DNA of 64,000 nt, from positions 8,380 to 72,379 of the forward strand of contig CBDDAJ010000012.1 of assembly GCA_965224845.1 (NCBI GenBank), read 5' to 3'. The DNA comes from Wocania_A sp965224845. Its GTDB lineage: Bacteria; Bacteroidota; Bacteroidia; Flavobacteriales; Flavobacteriaceae. Position numbers and translations under genes: made by a program. The notes under the pieces are model-generated. The model made no database searches. It had not been told where the DNA came from and was given only the letters and a program-made list of their open reading frames with translations. This document shows positions 8,233 through 17,418 of this stretch, piece after piece (position 1 is the first letter of the stretch; each line of letters opens with the position of its first letter).

Positions 8233-10143
8233 ATGATGAATATTCATAATTTATCGATTTCATTTCAAGGCGAATACTTGTTTGAAGATATTACTTTTAA
8301 ACTGGGTCATGGTGATAGGATAGGTCTTATTGGAAAGAATGGGGCAGGCAAATCGACAATGCTTAAAATTTTATCGAAAGAGATGGAACCGGACTCTGGT
8401 CAAATTGCAGCAGATAAAGAGCTTAAAATTGGTTTTTTAAAGCAAGATATCGATTTTGTATTGGGCAGAACGGTATTAGAAGAAGCTTATGAAGCCTTTA
8501 CTGAGATTAAACAATTGGAAGCAAAAATGGATGCCGTTAATACACAAATGGCCGAACGAACCGATTATGAAAGTGATGGATATCATCAGTTAATGATTGA
8601 TATAAACGAGCTTCAGCATCAATACGACATTTTAGGAGGGTACAATTATCAGGGTGATACAGAAAAGATTTTGCAAGGTCTAGGTTTTAAACGAGAAGAT
8701 TTTAATAAACTAACCGATACGTTTTCTGGAGGATGGCGTATGCGTATCGAACTCGCTAAACTCCTTCTTCAGAATAATGATATATTATTATTAGATGAGC
8801 CCACAAATCACTTAGATATTGAATCTATTATTTGGCTGGAAGGGTTTTTAAAAAACTACCCGGGTGCAGTGGTGATTGTATCTCATGATAAAATGTTTTT
8901 AGATCATGTAACCAACAGAACTATTGAAATCTCTTTAGGTAGAATTTACGATTACCCAAAACCTTATACTAAATATTTAGTGCTTCGTAAGGAGTTAAGA
9001 ACGCAGCAATTAGCATCCCAAAAAAATCAGCAAAAACAAATTGAGCAAACAGAGCGGCTTATTGAGAAGTTTAGGGCCAAAGCATCAAAAGCTACTATGG
9101 CACAATCGCTTATAAAAAAACTTGATAAGATTGATAGGATTGAAGTTGATGAAGATGATAACAGTGTTATGACACTTAATTTTCCGGTATCTATTACTCC
9201 AGGAAAAGTGGTGGTAGAAGCTGAAGGTGTTTCGAAAAATTATGGCGATAATCAGGTTTTAAAGCAGATTAGTTTACTAATAGAGCGTGATAGCAAAACT
9301 GCGTTTGTTGGACAAAACGGTCAAGGTAAATCAACATTAGCAAAAATTATTGTTGGCGATATAAAGTATGACGGGCATTTAAAACTAGGACATAATGTAC
9401 AAATAGGATATTTTGCTCAAAACCAGGCAGAGTATTTGGATGGTAATAAAACGGTACATGATACCATGATAGATGCCGCCAATGAAACAAATAGAAGTAA
9501 AGTCCGCGATATTTTAGGCTCATTTTTATTTAGAGGCGAAGAGGTCGATAAGTATGTTCGTGTTTTATCGGGAGGCGAGCGTAATCGGTTAGCGTTGGCT
9601 AAACTAATGCTGCAACCATTTAATGTTTTAATAATGGATGAGCCTACAAATCATTTAGATATTAAGTCTAAGAATGTTTTAAAAGAAGCTTTAAAAAGAT
9701 TTGAAGGGACTTTAATTTTGGTATCCCATGATCGTGATTTTTTACAAGGTTTAACCAATAAAGTTTACGAGTTTAAAGATCATAAAATAAAAGAATATTT
9801 AGGGGATATAGATTATTATTTAGATCAGCGTAAAGTAGAAAGTTTACGCGAAGTGGAAAAGCGTACTGTTGTTAAAGAAACACCTAAAGTAAAAAAGCAG
9901 CAATCGTACGAAGATCAGAAGAAAATAAAATCTTTAAATAATAAATTAAGTAATATAGAAGCTAGCATTAATCAATTAGAGCAAGAGATCAAAACTATTG
10001 ATATTTCGCTTGAAATTAATTATGAAGAAGTAACAGCTCAACCCAATTTTTTTGACAATTACCAAAAAAAGAAGTCCGATTTAGAAAGTTATATGCAAAA
10101 ATGGGAAGCTATTCAACTTGAAATTGAGCAGTATATCAATTAG
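8233..10143 (+). CDS. ABC-F family ATP-binding protein
   Basis: A 636-residue soluble protein with two ABC ATPase domains and no membrane segments, the ABC-F layout. First domain: Walker A GKNGAGKST (about residue 36), signature FSGGWRMR, Walker B LLLDEPTNHLD. Second domain: Walker A GQNGQGKST (about 363), signature LSGGERNRL, Walker B LIMDEPTNHLD. A charged linker joins them, and a C-terminal coiled coil (about 555-636) resembles the Uup/ABC_tran_CTD arm. ABC-F proteins act on ribosomes (translation rescue, antibiotic protection) or, for Uup, DNA-related roles. The C-terminal arm points to an Uup-like member. The start is either of two adjacent ATGs. Confidence 0.9.
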   Translation: MMNIHNLSISFQGEYLFEDITFKLGHGDRIGLIGKNGAGKSTMLKILSKEMEPDSGQIAADKELKIGFLKQDIDFVLGRTVLEEAYEAFTEIKQLEAKMDAVNTQMAERTDYESDGYHQLMIDINELQHQYDILGGYNYQGDTEKILQGLGFKREDFNKLTDTFSGGWRMRIELAKLLLQNNDILLLDEPTNHLDIESIIWLEGFLKNYPGAVVIVSHDKMFLDHVTNRTIEISLGRIYDYPKPYTKYLVLRKELRTQQLASQKNQQKQIEQTERLIEKFRAKASKATMAQSLIKKLDKIDRIEVDEDDNSVMTLNFPVSITPGKVVVEAEGVSKNYGDNQVLKQISLLIERDSKTAFVGQNGQGKSTLAKIIVGDIKYDGHLKLGHNVQIGYFAQNQAEYLDGNKTVHDTMIDAANETNRSKVRDILGSFLFRGEEVDKYVRVLSGGERNRLALAKLMLQPFNVLIMDEPTNHLDIKSKNVLKEALKRFEGTLILVSHDRDFLQGLTNKVYEFKDHKIKEYLGDIDYYLDQRKVESLREVEKRTVVKETPKVKKQQSYEDQKKIKSLNNKLSNIEASINQLEQEIKTIDISLEINYEEVTAQPNFFDNYQKKKSDLESYMQKWEAIQLEIEQYIN

Positions 10144-10238
10144 AAATGTTAAAATTTAATGCATTTCATCGAATAAAATAGTTTTTGGTCTAGTTAAAGC
10201 CTACTTTCGTAAGAGAATTAATCCCAAATTTATTCGAA

Positions 10239-11063
10239 ATGAAGACTTTAAAACTTATAATGGTATGCTTTTTAGTATCAGCATATTCTTTTGCTAATAT
10301 ATCCTCAACTGAAAAAGAAGCATTAATAGCTTTATATAATTCAACAAATGGAAGTGAATGGAACTCAACCTGGGATCTTAATACATCTATCGATTCCTGG
10401 TATGGGGTAACAGTAGAAAATAATAAAATTGTTGAAATTAGTTTACCCTTTAATAATCTTCAAGGTACATTACCTCAGGAAATAGGAAATCTGGTTTCTT
10501 TAAGAAAATTAAATTTTGGTTTCAATAAATTAGAAGGGAAGATTCCAACAGCATTGGCAAATTTAAAAGAATTGACTTCTTTAGAGTTGTTTATGAATAG
10601 TTTTGAAGGGGAAATACCAACTGAATTAGGGAACCTAAAAAAATTAGAATCATTAAAATTATATAGCAACAAGCTTACAGGTAATATTCCAATGTCTTTA
10701 ATGAGCTTAACAAACTTAAAAGAACTTTTATTAGGAAGTAATTTTTTAACAGGAACTATTCCAAACCAAATTTATGCGCTGTCAAAATTAGAAAAGCTGA
10801 GCGTTATGGATAATAAAATGGATGGAGAAATACCTGTAGAGATTGCACAATTATCTCAATTACAAGAATTATTATTATCAAGTAATAAGTTTACTGGCGA
10901 TTTACCAATGGAGTTTATGAATTTAACAAAGTTAAATACGTTTATGGTAAGCGATAATAATTTAAATCAAGAATACATAAGTGTATCCGGAAAGAACCCA
11001 CCTAGTTTAATGCATTTAGAATTACAAAATGCAACAGCAACCATGGATATTGAAAAAGATTAG
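10239..11063 (+). CDS. Secreted leucine-rich-repeat protein
   Basis: A 274-residue protein with a signal peptide (MKTLKLIMVCFLVSAYSFA) followed by an N-cap (EKEALIALYNSTNGSEW...W) and about six leucine-rich repeats of the plant-specific type (consensus LxxLxxLxLxxNxLxGxIP). These form a solenoid used for protein binding. It is likely exported to the periplasm or surface; no sorting tail is seen. It is followed by a hairpin terminator. The ligand is unknown. Confidence 0.8.
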   Translation: MKTLKLIMVCFLVSAYSFANISSTEKEALIALYNSTNGSEWNSTWDLNTSIDSWYGVTVENNKIVEISLPFNNLQGTLPQEIGNLVSLRKLNFGFNKLEGKIPTALANLKELTSLELFMNSFEGEIPTELGNLKKLESLKLYSNKLTGNIPMSLMSLTNLKELLLGSNFLTGTIPNQIYALSKLEKLSVMDNKMDGEIPVEIAQLSQLQELLLSSNKFTGDLPMEFMNLTKLNTFMVSDNNLNQEYISVSGKNPPSLMHLELQNATATMDIEKD

Positions 11064-11091
11064 TTAGAGTGAAGTTTTTCATAAATTAGTA

Positions 11092-11127
11092 AAATAGATA
11101 ACATAATTACTTGTTATCTATTTTTTT
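11092..11127 (+). terminator. Terminator between LRR gene and CPXCG gene
   Basis: Stem AAATAGATAAC (11092-11102) / GTTATCTATTT (11113-11123) running into seven T's ending at 11127. It ends 7 bases before the next ATG, leaving almost no leader for the downstream gene. Confidence 0.75.
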
Positions 11128-11134
11128 ATTTTAA

Positions 11135-11317
11135 ATGAAAGCACATTATTTTACTTGTCCATATTGTTGGGAAAATATTTCGATGCTAATAGACCATTCG
11201 GTTTTTAAACAAACATATATTGAAGATTGTGAGGTATGTTGTAACCCTATCCAAGTTTCTGTACGTGTTTTAAATTCAGAATTAATAGATTTTCAGGCAA
11301 ATAGCATTGAGCAATAA
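11135..11317 (+). CDS. CPXCG-motif cysteine-rich small protein
   Basis: A 60-residue protein with paired cysteines CPYC (residues 9-12) and CEVCC (about 33-37), forming a predicted zinc ribbon. It matches the small CPXCG cysteine-rich family found across bacteria, of unknown function. It starts just after the terminator at 11092-11127, so it either uses read-through mRNA or is nearly leaderless. It precedes the tRNA-fMet promoter. Confidence 0.75.
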   Translation: MKAHYFTCPYCWENISMLIDHSVFKQTYIEDCEVCCNPIQVSVRVLNSELIDFQANSIEQ

Positions 11318-11334
11318 TTTTTTTGTTTTTTATG

Positions 11335-11365
11335 TTTGTTAAAGTTAAAAAGGGTTGTATATTTG
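11335..11365 (+). promoter_or_regulatory. Bacteroidetes-type promoter of tRNA-fMet
   Basis: TTTG at 11335-11338, a 19-bp spacer and TATATTTG at 11358-11365, matching the Bacteroidetes housekeeping consensus TTTG / TAnnTTTG. Transcription would start near 11372, leaving a leader of about 65 nt before the tRNA. Confidence 0.75.
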
Positions 11366-11437
11366 CAGTCCGATAATGATTTGATCGGCATTATGAACCG
11401 AAAGTTAAAAGCTAAGTAAATCATTTTATTATTATAT

Positions 11438-11514
<77 letters not shown>

Positions 11515-11521
11515 CAAAGAC

Positions 11522-11552
11522 AAGGGTTTCAAGAAATTGAAGCCCTTTTTTT
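11522..11552 (+). terminator. Terminator after tRNA-fMet (element-borne)
   Basis: Stem AAGGGTTTC / GAAGCCCTT (one G-U pair) followed by seven T's. The displaced original 3' end at 42 kb has its own, different terminator. Confidence 0.8.
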
Positions 11553-11560
11553 ATTTCTTT

Positions 11561-11580
11561 CCTAAAACATACCTAAAACA
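11561..11580 (+). repeat. Left arm-type repeat of the integrase
   Basis: CCTAAAACATACCTAAAACA, a tandem of two CCTAAAACA units, identical and in the same orientation to 41931-41950. Proposed arm-binding site of the tyrosine recombinase. Confidence 0.65.
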
Positions 11581-11673
11581 ATTGAATGAGATCTGATAAG
11601 AACACGCGAAAGTTTAGTAGTGGGATATTTGCTAACTTTGGAGCGGTTTGACCGTATAGGAGTTTAAAAGAAA

Positions 11674-12471
11674 ATGAATGAACAAATATTTGATGCTATA
11701 ACATTATCCTCAGTCTATCTGACAGGTAAAAGAATACAACATGACGGAACAGAAGCCGGTTATTCCTATATGAGTGGCTCTCTTTGGGAGCATGAATGTC
11801 GGCAATACATTATTACCAATTGGCACAACGTGACAGGGAAAAACCCGGAGACCGATGAATATATTGGAAGCTTCACCCCAACACATTTCACAATAAATTT
11901 TAAATATGTGGTTCCAGCGGAAAAATCTGGAAAGCGCAATATTATGCAGGCAACGCGGGAAGTCGAATTATATAACGATGATGGTAACAAAAACTGGATT
12001 GAGCATCCTTCAGGGCAAGAGGTCGATGTTGTTGCTATACCAGTAGATTTGGAGTTGCCAAAAGAAGCCCAAGTGAAATTTATAAACAAGCAGGATTATG
12101 AGGATCATTGGTTCCCAACAATGGGTGATGATTGTTTTATTATCGGTTACCCCGAAACTTTTTCTGGTCCAGGGCAAACACCTATTTGGAAACGAGGTTC
12201 GGTAGCTTCCCTTCCATTATTAAACTTCGATGATAAACCTGTCTTTCTTCTTGATACAATCGGTAATAAAGGCTTGTCAGGGGCTCCAGTAATAGGAAGG
12301 GGGACAGGAATACTTAGCAAAGGGAAAGTTGTTGCCCTTGACACTATAACTGGCACTTGGGAAAATTTTGTTGGCATTTATTCAGGGCGATTGGGTGATA
12401 CGGGCATTGAATCTCAGTTGGGTCGGATTTGGAAAAAAGAGGTTATAGATGAAATTTTTCGAAACATATAA
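11674..12471 (+). CDS. Trypsin-like serine protease
   Basis: A 265-residue protein with a chymotrypsin-type triad in order: His51 in ITNWHNVTG, Asp118 in EVDVVAIP and Ser202 in GLSGAPVI. No signal peptide or transmembrane segment is seen, so it is cytosolic. Stand-alone proteases of this kind are common in defence islands; here it is the first gene inside attL. A TAACTTTG box at 11633-11640 lies 33 bases before ATG, but a good -33 partner is not evident. It faces the end of the restriction-modification operon. Substrate unknown. Confidence 0.8.
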   Translation: MNEQIFDAITLSSVYLTGKRIQHDGTEAGYSYMSGSLWEHECRQYIITNWHNVTGKNPETDEYIGSFTPTHFTINFKYVVPAEKSGKRNIMQATREVELYNDDGNKNWIEHPSGQEVDVVAIPVDLELPKEAQVKFINKQDYEDHWFPTMGDDCFIIGYPETFSGPGQTPIWKRGSVASLPLLNFDDKPVFLLDTIGNKGLSGAPVIGRGTGILSKGKVVALDTITGTWENFVGIYSGRLGDTGIESQLGRIWKKEVIDEIFRNI

Positions 12472-12524
12472 AAAACAAATAATGGTGTCAGGTTTATTTC
12501 CAGTTCAACATACCACGCCAATTA

Positions 12525-12990
12525 TCAAGTTTTAGACGATTTGGTTCCTCTTTTGCCTTTTAAACTATAAATTGGGTTTAGCTTATCGAATAACCTTTCT
12601 TCCAATTCTTTTCTTCCCAAGTCGGTTAAAATAAAAGACATCGTTAGATGGTTCTCTATTAGTTCATCAAGCTGTGATTCAATTTCAGGGGCATATTTTT
12701 TTCGAGAAGAAGCTTTCTCATAGGATGGATGATTTGAAAAATGATGATGTCCTAAATTTCTTCTTAACGTGTGGTGATATGTACTTAGAATATCGCCCAT
12801 TTCTGCCTTGTAAATTTCCTGTTTCTCCGACATAACAAACCTTTCCATTCTCTCTGAAAAGATAAACAGCCGCTTCATTTGGAAATTTTTCTAACCACTT
12901 ACGATTAATTTTGATTTCAATTTGTTCGGACTGGTTAAGCAGTTTATCTTCTAAGCTTGATAGGTATTTTTCTATTTGGCTTTTCTTCAT
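12525..12990 (-). pseudogene. GIY-YIG nuclease family gene with one +1 frameshift
   Basis: Read from 12990, the frame gives an N-terminal helix, then AAVYLFRENGKVCYVGETGNLQGR, a GIY-YIG core (here VYL...YVG), then runs into the wrong frame. Removing one base in the TTT run at 12800-12802 (AAA on the coding strand) continues as MGDILSTYHHTLRRNLG to the stop at 12525. Length 466 nt = 155 codons + 1. It is the last gene of the minus-strand operon with the methylase, 31 bases after the HEPN gene. Likely a DNA nuclease. The lesion has the same form as the others in the window, so a sequencing error is possible. Confidence 0.75.
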
Positions 12991-13021
12991 TCAGTATTAT
13001 CCAGTTTAGAGAATATTAGTT

Positions 13022-13456
13022 TTAAGGAACTATTTTTCCTTTAAAGTGTTCCAGTATTTCTAAACTGGCTTCTAACAGTTTTTTACTGCGGCCTGGATCA
13101 AACCATGTCCCATTGAATTTTGCGCCGTGATACAGGTTATTCCTTATTCTAGAAATATGGCCAAAGAGACTTTGAATGGATTTATCTTCATTCGGAACAT
13201 CTTCCCAAATGATATTACCATTCTGATTAACATTTTGTCTTTTTGGTGGCTCTGAAAGAATGTAATTAGCGTATGCTGCTTTATCTCCCAAATCTTCTAT
13301 AAAACTATTTCCTATTTCTTCATTAGCAAAGCGATCCCAATCAACAATTACTTTATTTCCTCCAGAAACAAAAAATCCCTTTTCTTTAAGAGATGATTCA
13401 TATTGAGCAAAAAGCTTAAAAAAGGAAAATGCGAGTTTATCTAGCTCTTCACTCAT
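13022..13456 (-). CDS. HEPN-like protein with RX4H motif
   Basis: A 144-residue, mainly helical protein with RNNLYHG (Arg105 x4 His110), the catalytic motif of HEPN ribonucleases, near the end of a helical bundle. HEPN proteins cleave RNA in toxin-antitoxin and abortive-infection systems. The gene starts 1 base after the stop of the PD-(D/E)XK nuclease gene, so it is translated as part of the same operon. No antitoxin-like partner other than the operon itself is seen. Assignment rests on the motif and helical character only. Confidence 0.6.
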   Translation of the reverse strand: MSEELDKLAFSFFKLFAQYESSLKEKGFFVSGGNKVIVDWDRFANEEIGNSFIEDLGDKAAYANYILSEPPKRQNVNQNGNIIWEDVPNEDKSIQSLFGHISRIRNNLYHGAKFNGTWFDPGRSKKLLEASLEILEHFKGKIVP

Positions 13457-13457
13457 T

Positions 13458-14159
13458 TTAATTGTCGTTTATATTAATCCAAAAATGAAATAGATCGATT
13501 TGGTCATTAGTCTTTAGACGAGAGTTTTTAGATACAAATTTTGACAATCCGGATGATGTGCCATTAGCAACAAGTTTATCATCTTCGTTCCATTCCTTTG
13601 GAAAAGATGTTATCAGATCCCCAATCCAATCATTGATTTTCAAGAACCAGTGATTAGCGTCCTCTTTTTGTATGTATCCAATAATAGCAGCATACATTAA
13701 ATTCTTGCCATGAATACCTTTCTTAAATCGTTCAATACCACCACAAGGCCTATCATGGCCGATAACATATTCTTTTTCACGGTTTTGCCCCGGTGTTGGA
13801 AGTCTTTTTGCCTCCAAAGAAAAGAAGGAGTCATCTTCTCCATAAAATCTATCGCCTATTATTAATTTATTACTTTCAGATAAAGTGCCAATATCTGTTT
13901 GCGGGCTTGATCCTGTAGAATGATCTTCAACATTTTCATGGTGGAAGAAAAAAGGATAAGCACTGGCATTCCGGTTTAAGAATTTACAAAGTTTATCGGT
14001 TAGAGCTTTTTCACTTGTTGAAGTTTCACCTTTTACTTTTTCTGCAAACTCAACAAAGTTAACTTCAATAAAATCTATAACCGCTTTTATCGAGGAGTTT
14101 ATTTCGATGCCACTTGTTAGCTTTCCGCTACTATTATTTAGTGAAGCGCTTGCTAACAT
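13458..14159 (-). CDS. PD-(D/E)XK-type restriction nuclease subunit
   Basis: A 233-residue protein with PQTDIG (Asp89) followed 27 residues later by LEAKRL (Glu116-x-Lys118), fitting the PD-(D/E)XK nuclease core. It overlaps the methylase stop codon as TAATG, implying coupled translation and a shared complex or function. I infer that it is the cleavage partner of the methylase. It could also act on its own. Not recognised as a named restriction enzyme. Confidence 0.6.
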   Translation of the reverse strand: MLASASLNNSSGKLTSGIEINSSIKAVIDFIEVNFVEFAEKVKGETSTSEKALTDKLCKFLNRNASAYPFFFHHENVEDHSTGSSPQTDIGTLSESNKLIIGDRFYGEDDSFFSLEAKRLPTPGQNREKEYVIGHDRPCGGIERFKKGIHGKNLMYAAIIGYIQKEDANHWFLKINDWIGDLITSFPKEWNEDDKLVANGTSSGLSKFVSKNSRLKTNDQIDLFHFWININDN

Positions 14160-17100
14160 TAATATCCTTGTTTTCTTAAATCCGAAAAAGTCTCGTCCGC
14201 ATCACGAAGAGCAATAGATTGTAGCCAATAACGAAGTTTTTTAGGTTTGATTAAATAAATAATGTTGTCTTCATATAATCTAATAACTCTGGTTAATCTC
14301 AAACTTATACCTAAATCTTTTCTAACCAATTTCTCTATATGTTCTTCAGCTTCGATTGAGTTGGTAAAATCGATTTTGGGCTTATCTCCAAAATAAAAAG
14401 GGAAACATATATGTGAGTTCGTTTCAAAATAGTTATATGGTTTTATTGAATCGTATGTGTTACTCAAAACTTGTAAAAACACATTGCTATATTTTGAAAT
14501 ATCATCTTCAGAGGCATTCTGTTTTGCTATTTTAGATTTTTCACCGTTTCTTCTAAACTCCAACAGATAGCTTAAAAAATCATCTACCAAGATATTTTCC
14601 ATTGTATCTAGTTCGAAATCGTTATCAGAATTAGGGAGAATAAAAGAATTTAAGTCTTTCCTTAAGAAAGAAGAAGACCTGTTAATCATAAACTCCGCAC
14701 TTGTTGAAGCTAAAAGAAAAAGATTTATTTTGTCTGTAATTGCTGAATATAAACGCTTCAAATCATGCTTTTCATTTTTTGGAGCATGAATGCCTACAAC
14801 TCTATGCTTAAATGTTAAATAGCGGTTTAGATACAAAATAGGGATTGAATCTCCTTCAACCAATTCTTTTATTAAAATGTGAGGTGCTTCATATATTTTT
14901 CTTCTTCTGGGAGCAATGAAATGCTTTTCGGTTTGCTGATAAATAGCTTCATCAGCAAGACCGTTTTTTGTGAAATCCTTAGAATCAAAAGTGTCTTCAC
15001 CGGTAATAAAATCTGCTTTTTTGTATTTCTTGGTTAATCTTTGGAGTTTTTGATTTTGCTCATGGGTAAGGTCATTCAATTCATTCAGATAATCAATCTC
15101 ATTAATTTCTGATTTATTCCCAATAATATATCCTTCACCTGCGTCCCAACCTTTTGAACTCATTTTATGAGAAAGAAATTCTCCAACATTCGGGAAATCT
15201 TTTAATCGTTTTAGGAGCTGATAATATCTATGTCCACCAATAAAATTACATTTCCAAACAAATGAATCATTCAGAGCAAGTTCAAAAGGTACCATGTGAA
15301 AATCATAGGTGTCTAATTCGAAATATAGTTTCTCTTTATGTGGTTTAGTTCTTCGAGTGGTAATATGCAGAAGGTCTTTACATTTCGGCTTCTCATTCTT
15401 AATGAAAACAGCAGCAGTGGCTACATCACCATTTTTTCCAAAAAGAATCCTACTTATATGAGTGAAGTCAATTATTTGAGGAACATTATAATTGGTTAAT
15501 AGTACCTGTCTAAACCTAAGAGATGTATTATTGTATAATAGCGGACCAGAAGGTTGAATAAGACAAACCAATCCGTTTTTTTTACAAAGTTCTATTGATT
15601 GTTCAAGAAATAGAAGCGCAATTTGGTTGTCAGGTAATTTAACCGAAATATTCTGTTTGGATTTATCCTTTATTGGGAGTGAAATTTTACGATTTTTTCT
15701 TTCAATTTCCTCAACAGAGTTGGCTGGGGAAGTTAGCTTTGATTCGAATGGGGGATTCCCAATTACCAAATCGAAATTATTCCGAAGCTCTTTGTTTACA
15801 ATAAGATTAAAAAAATCGTCATGGATGATGTTATTTTGACGGAGATCATCAAACTTTAAATCTTTCCAGATTTGAAGAGGTGTCAATTCATCACATAAGG
15901 CTAAACTTAAACTGAAAATGGTAAGATCGGCAGCTTCTTTATTTAATTCGACACCGAAAATATTGTCCTTAAGCAATGATTTAAGTGTTTCTAGGTCTGG
16001 TCTATTCCAATTATTCTTCTTCCTCCATCGATATATTAATCTCCTGTAAGCTCCTACAAGGAAAACACCAGAGCCACACGCTGGATCTAGAATTTTAAAA
16101 TCCGTTTCATCACTACTCAAAGGCATCGATTCATCTAGTAAAAAGTTCACTAAATAAGGAGGTGTGTAAACTACACCTGGTTGCTTTCCTAAGAACTCTT
16201 CGTAAATGTTGCTAATCAATTCAACAGGTAAATCGTTAAACGAATATAAACGCCAAAAAACAAATTGAATTCCATCTAATTCTCCATCTAGAAACCGCCC
16301 AAACCTGCTTAGGTCACTTTCTTTAATAAAATCTCTTTCATTATCCTCTAGCTTGAATATTCCCCCATTGAAATGTGTAGCAAGGAAATCAAGTAATTTA
16401 AGATAAGCCCCTTTATGGGTAAATATATCGGTGAATTTTTCAGCGTTCTCAGCAAATCTTCCAAAAAAGTTATCTGGAAATACTTTATTCCCTTTTTCAT
16501 CTTCTCTTTCTTCGAGATATTTAATAAGGATAGAAACAACCATTATTTTACGAGCAAAAATTTCAGGTAAAATATTTTGGTTAATAATATCCTTAAGAGC
16601 CTGTTTTAGCTCTGTAAGTAATTTTTCATATGCGCTATTACTGAACTTGAACCGATCAGAATATTTTGAATTCTCCCAAAAAGTTCCATTGTCAAATGAC
16701 TTGCCTGAAAAAGCTTTGAATTCTTCACAGCTTCTATTGTCTAATTTTTGCGATAAATCAGATGCTAATTTTATTGTAGTTAAAGGGGTGTACTTTAATT
16801 GCTTTCCTTTGGCCGGGCGTTCAAAGCAATTAAAAATTCGAACATCCCTCTTTGTAAATACAAAGAACATTGGGACTTGACCAGAGCTGTATAGCTGCTG
16901 GTGAAGATTGGTTAGTTCATTTTCATCAATTCCTATGTTATTGGTAAAATCATATAGGTAAATTTGAGCTACAGATGGTCGATTGCTGAATTTGCGAAAG
17001 TAAACAAAGTTGGCTCCATACCTATTTGCATTCTCCAAGGCAATAATTTCTTCTGGAGGCAGGTTATTTGTTTCTTCCAATTTGCTAACAGGAACCAATC

Positions 17101-17167
17101 CAGAACAATAATTGCCCTCTGCAATCATTTCCAAATTTTCTAAACTGTGTATTAATTCCTGATTCAT
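14159..17167 (-). CDS. N6-adenine DNA methyltransferase (Eco57I / type IIG-like)
   Basis: A 1002-residue protein. AdoMet motif I is ILDPACGSGVF (residues 359-369) and catalytic motif IV is IGNPPF (469-474), the gamma-class N6-adenine type. The N-terminal 330 residues include a helical segment and VYTPPYLVNFLLDE just before motif I, as in N6_Mtase enzymes. The C-terminal 400 residues likely carry target recognition. Modification protects host DNA from the paired nuclease. It is second in the operon, 27 bases after the C-type regulator. No clear nuclease motif was located in its own N-terminus, so cleavage probably comes from the neighbour. Confidence 0.85.
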   Translation of the reverse strand: MNQELIHSLENLEMIAEGNYCSGLVPVSKLEETNNLPPEEIIALENANRYGANFVYFRKFSNRPSVAQIYLYDFTNNIGIDENELTNLHQQLYSSGQVPMFFVFTKRDVRIFNCFERPAKGKQLKYTPLTTIKLASDLSQKLDNRSCEEFKAFSGKSFDNGTFWENSKYSDRFKFSNSAYEKLLTELKQALKDIINQNILPEIFARKIMVVSILIKYLEEREDEKGNKVFPDNFFGRFAENAEKFTDIFTHKGAYLKLLDFLATHFNGGIFKLEDNERDFIKESDLSRFGRFLDGELDGIQFVFWRLYSFNDLPVELISNIYEEFLGKQPGVVYTPPYLVNFLLDESMPLSSDETDFKILDPACGSGVFLVGAYRRLIYRWRKKNNWNRPDLETLKSLLKDNIFGVELNKEAADLTIFSLSLALCDELTPLQIWKDLKFDDLRQNNIIHDDFFNLIVNKELRNNFDLVIGNPPFESKLTSPANSVEEIERKNRKISLPIKDKSKQNISVKLPDNQIALLFLEQSIELCKKNGLVCLIQPSGPLLYNNTSLRFRQVLLTNYNVPQIIDFTHISRILFGKNGDVATAAVFIKNEKPKCKDLLHITTRRTKPHKEKLYFELDTYDFHMVPFELALNDSFVWKCNFIGGHRYYQLLKRLKDFPNVGEFLSHKMSSKGWDAGEGYIIGNKSEINEIDYLNELNDLTHEQNQKLQRLTKKYKKADFITGEDTFDSKDFTKNGLADEAIYQQTEKHFIAPRRRKIYEAPHILIKELVEGDSIPILYLNRYLTFKHRVVGIHAPKNEKHDLKRLYSAITDKINLFLLASTSAEFMINRSSSFLRKDLNSFILPNSDNDFELDTMENILVDDFLSYLLEFRRNGEKSKIAKQNASEDDISKYSNVFLQVLSNTYDSIKPYNYFETNSHICFPFYFGDKPKIDFTNSIEAEEHIEKLVRKDLGISLRLTRVIRLYEDNIIYLIKPKKLRYWLQSIALRDADETFSDLRKQGY

Positions 17168-17194
17168 TTATTTTATGAAGCTTAAGAAAACCTT

Positions 17195-17407
17195 CTATAT
17201 ATCGTCTTTTAAAGAGATTAGTAAATCATAAACATCAACCTCCAAGATTTCTGCAATCTTGTAAAGTTCTTTTATATGCGGTTGAGATTTATTAACGCAC
17301 CAGTTCGAAATTGTGTGCTCATTCTTATCAAGTTGGGTTGCCAGCTCTTTCTGACTCACGCCTTTTCGCACTAAAACTTCCTTGATTCTGTTAAATTTTC
17401 CATCCAT
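17195..17407 (-). CDS. Restriction-modification controller (C-protein-like) HTH regulator
   Basis: A 70-residue XRE/Cro-type helix-turn-helix protein (VSQKELATQLDKNEHTISNW recognition region, then HIKELYKIAEILEVDVYDLL). Small size and position as the first gene of a restriction-modification operon are typical of C proteins, which delay nuclease expression until methylation is complete. An inverted repeat (TATGAAAT / ATTTCATA) lies just upstream and may be its own operator. Confidence 0.75.
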   Translation of the reverse strand: MDGKFNRIKEVLVRKGVSQKELATQLDKNEHTISNWCVNKSQPHIKELYKIAEILEVDVYDLLISLKDDI

Positions 17408-17418
17408 TTTTACAAATG

